NCBI GenBank assembly: GCA_037367405.1
Contig: JAZKJV010000605.1
Coordinates: 62,001 to 126,000 of the forward strand
From: Ottelia alismoides
Taxonomy: Eukaryota > Streptophyta > Magnoliopsida > Alismatales > Hydrocharitaceae
Direction of reading: 5' to 3'
DNA length: 64,000 nucleotides
Shown: one piece after another, positions 62,888 through 64,000 of the stretch
Numbering within the stretch: the stretch's first letter is position 1
How the letters are laid out: every line of letters begins with the position of its first letter
Notes under the pieces: generated by a model
Told to the model about the DNA's origin: nothing
Database searches by the model: none
What the model saw: the letters and a program-made list of their open reading frames with translations, nothing else
Made by a program: the position numbers and the translations under genes

Positions 62888-64000
62888 ATTTAAAGCCATG
62901 TCCAAGGATAGAACAGAGGAAACTGACACAAACTACAAAATAGCGAAGAAGGAAGCAAAGAAGGCTATAAGCAAAGCTAAGTCAAAAGCTTATGAAGTTT
63001 TATATAAAAATCTCGACTCTAAAGAGGGCCAAAAGGGTATATTCAGGTTGGTAAAGCAAGAGAAAGAAAGACCAAAGACCTTTCTCAAGTGAGATGCATT
63101 AAGGAAGAGGAAGGACACGTGTTTGTTTCTCAGAAGGATATAGAGACTAGATGTAAGCAGTATTTCCATAAGCTTTTTCTTAGGGAAGGAAAAAGAGAGA
63201 TCACTTTGGGAAATCTAGCTAGTAGTGAAAGTTACTTTAATCGTGCAATCTATAGACGAATACAAAGGAATTAGAGGAGGCTTTGAAGGTAATAAAACCT
63301 ATGAAAGGTGTAGGACCTAATGGCGTTCTTAAAGAAGTGTGGAGAGTTCTAGGTAAGTGTGCTTCGACTTGGCGTACAAATTTATTCAATGTTATTCGGT
63401 GAAGCAAGAAAATGTCTGAAGAATGGAGGAGAAGCATCGTGGAGCCTCTTTATAAGAACAAAGGAGACATTGATGTATCAAGTTGATGAGTCATACTATG
63501 AAAATTTGAGAACGTGTGATCGAAAGAAGGTTAAAGTAAGTCTCCAAAAAGAAAACCACTTCAGATTCATGCCAGGTCATTCAACTGTTGAAGTCATCCA
63601 CTTGCTGAGGAGAACAATGGAGATTTGTATGCTTTTTATTGATTTGGAAAATGCTTATGAATCCGTACATGTCCTATACATTAACCTCATAAAGGATATG
63701 TATGATAGGATTCATCTTGTGTAAGGATCCAATATGAGAAGACTGACTATTTTGACATCAATATTGGTATGCATTAAGGTTCAGTTGTGAGTCATTTCCT
63801 TTTCACTGTGATTATGGATGAGTTGACTAGTCACATTCATAATGAGATACCTTCGAGTTTGTTATTCGTTGATGGGAGTAAATGAGAAGCTTGAGGTCTA
63901 GAGACATGCATTAGAGGACCAAAGGATTTCGTATAAGTACGGTCGAGACTGAATATATTGATGCAAACAAAAATTTGAAATGGTAGAAAAACAATTTCGG
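62888..64000 (+). mobile_element. RTE-type LINE, middle region, runs off the window
   Basis: NYKIAKKEAKKAISKAKSKA and YEVLYKNLDSKEGQKGIFRL (62,898-63,092) are the conserved linker of plant RTE pol. Then RCIKEEEGHVFVSQKDIETR, the KNKGDI/YKNK box near 63,460, HARSFNC-type text and an RT palm remnant near 63,800-63,870 (MDELTSHIHNEIP). Stops and shifts throughout. LARD 3 splits it at its left end. Confidence 0.8.

Overview
This is flowering-plant nuclear DNA. It has GT-AG spliced genes with conserved plant proteins, introns of 7, 10 and 27 kb, Ty1/copia, RTE, L1, hAT-like and Mutator-like elements, and a patch of organelle DNA. Species cannot be read from the sequence. The very large transposon-filled introns suggest a lineage with large introns. 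No bacterial, viral or CRISPR feature was seen. Most long open frames are shadows of decayed transposons. The real genes are short exons far apart, found by translating the minus strand and checking splice sites and phase.

Two host genes lie on the minus strand. The first is an SH3P3-like gene (BAR-type membrane protein with a C-terminal SH3 domain), with nine coding exons between 19,650 and 1,055. Its last exon is left of the window. Its 9.7-kb and 6.9-kb introns hold most of the repeats from 1.3 to 11.0 kb and 12.1 to 19.0 kb. The second is a 3-hydroxyacyl/3-hydroxybutyryl-CoA dehydrogenase gene. Its last exon is 22,506-22,875 and the previous one 49,918-50,030, so one 27.0-kb intron holds about 40% of the window. 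Its 5' exons were not found and probably lie right of 64,000. The intergenic space is 19.65-22.5 kb and carries two foldback MITEs.

Layout: 0-0.6 kb copia tail; 1.6-5.0 kb copia remnant with a nested TRIM-like element; 5.0-6.8 kb LTR-element remnants; 7.1-8.4 kb three-level nest (hAT in RTE in hAT); 9.0-10.4 kb RTE; 11.0-12.1 kb SH3P exons; 12.3-15.4 kb a non-coding LTR element (LARD 1) inside a hAT-like element; 15.7-18.5 kb copia pieces and a minisatellite; 19.0-19.65 kb SH3P 5' exons; 23.3-24.4 kb copia and SINE remnants; 24.5-25.6 kb hAT-like; 26.2-36.8 kb copia holding a hAT-like element, an opposite-strand copia of the same family and an L1 fragment; 37-41 kb MITE, copia remnant and LARD 2; 41.8-42.2 kb hAT-like; 42.8-46.0 kb organelle-derived DNA; 46.7-49.7 kb RTE and a 5' copia fragment; 50-52.4 kb hAT-like elements and a SINE; 53.4-59.6 kb L1 holding a hAT-like element that holds another; 60.0-64.0 kb RTE split by LARD 3.

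The most interesting signals are: (1) three full copies plus a remnant of a copia-derived LTR family without coding capacity, whose internal region keeps a repeated CTCC-GACGA-GGAG stem-loop motif and a long purine tract; (2) several hAT-like non-autonomous families, each with its own self-complementary subterminal motif; (3) a tRNA-type SINE sharing its 3' tail with the local RTE LINE; (4) the two host genes with exons scattered among nested transposons.
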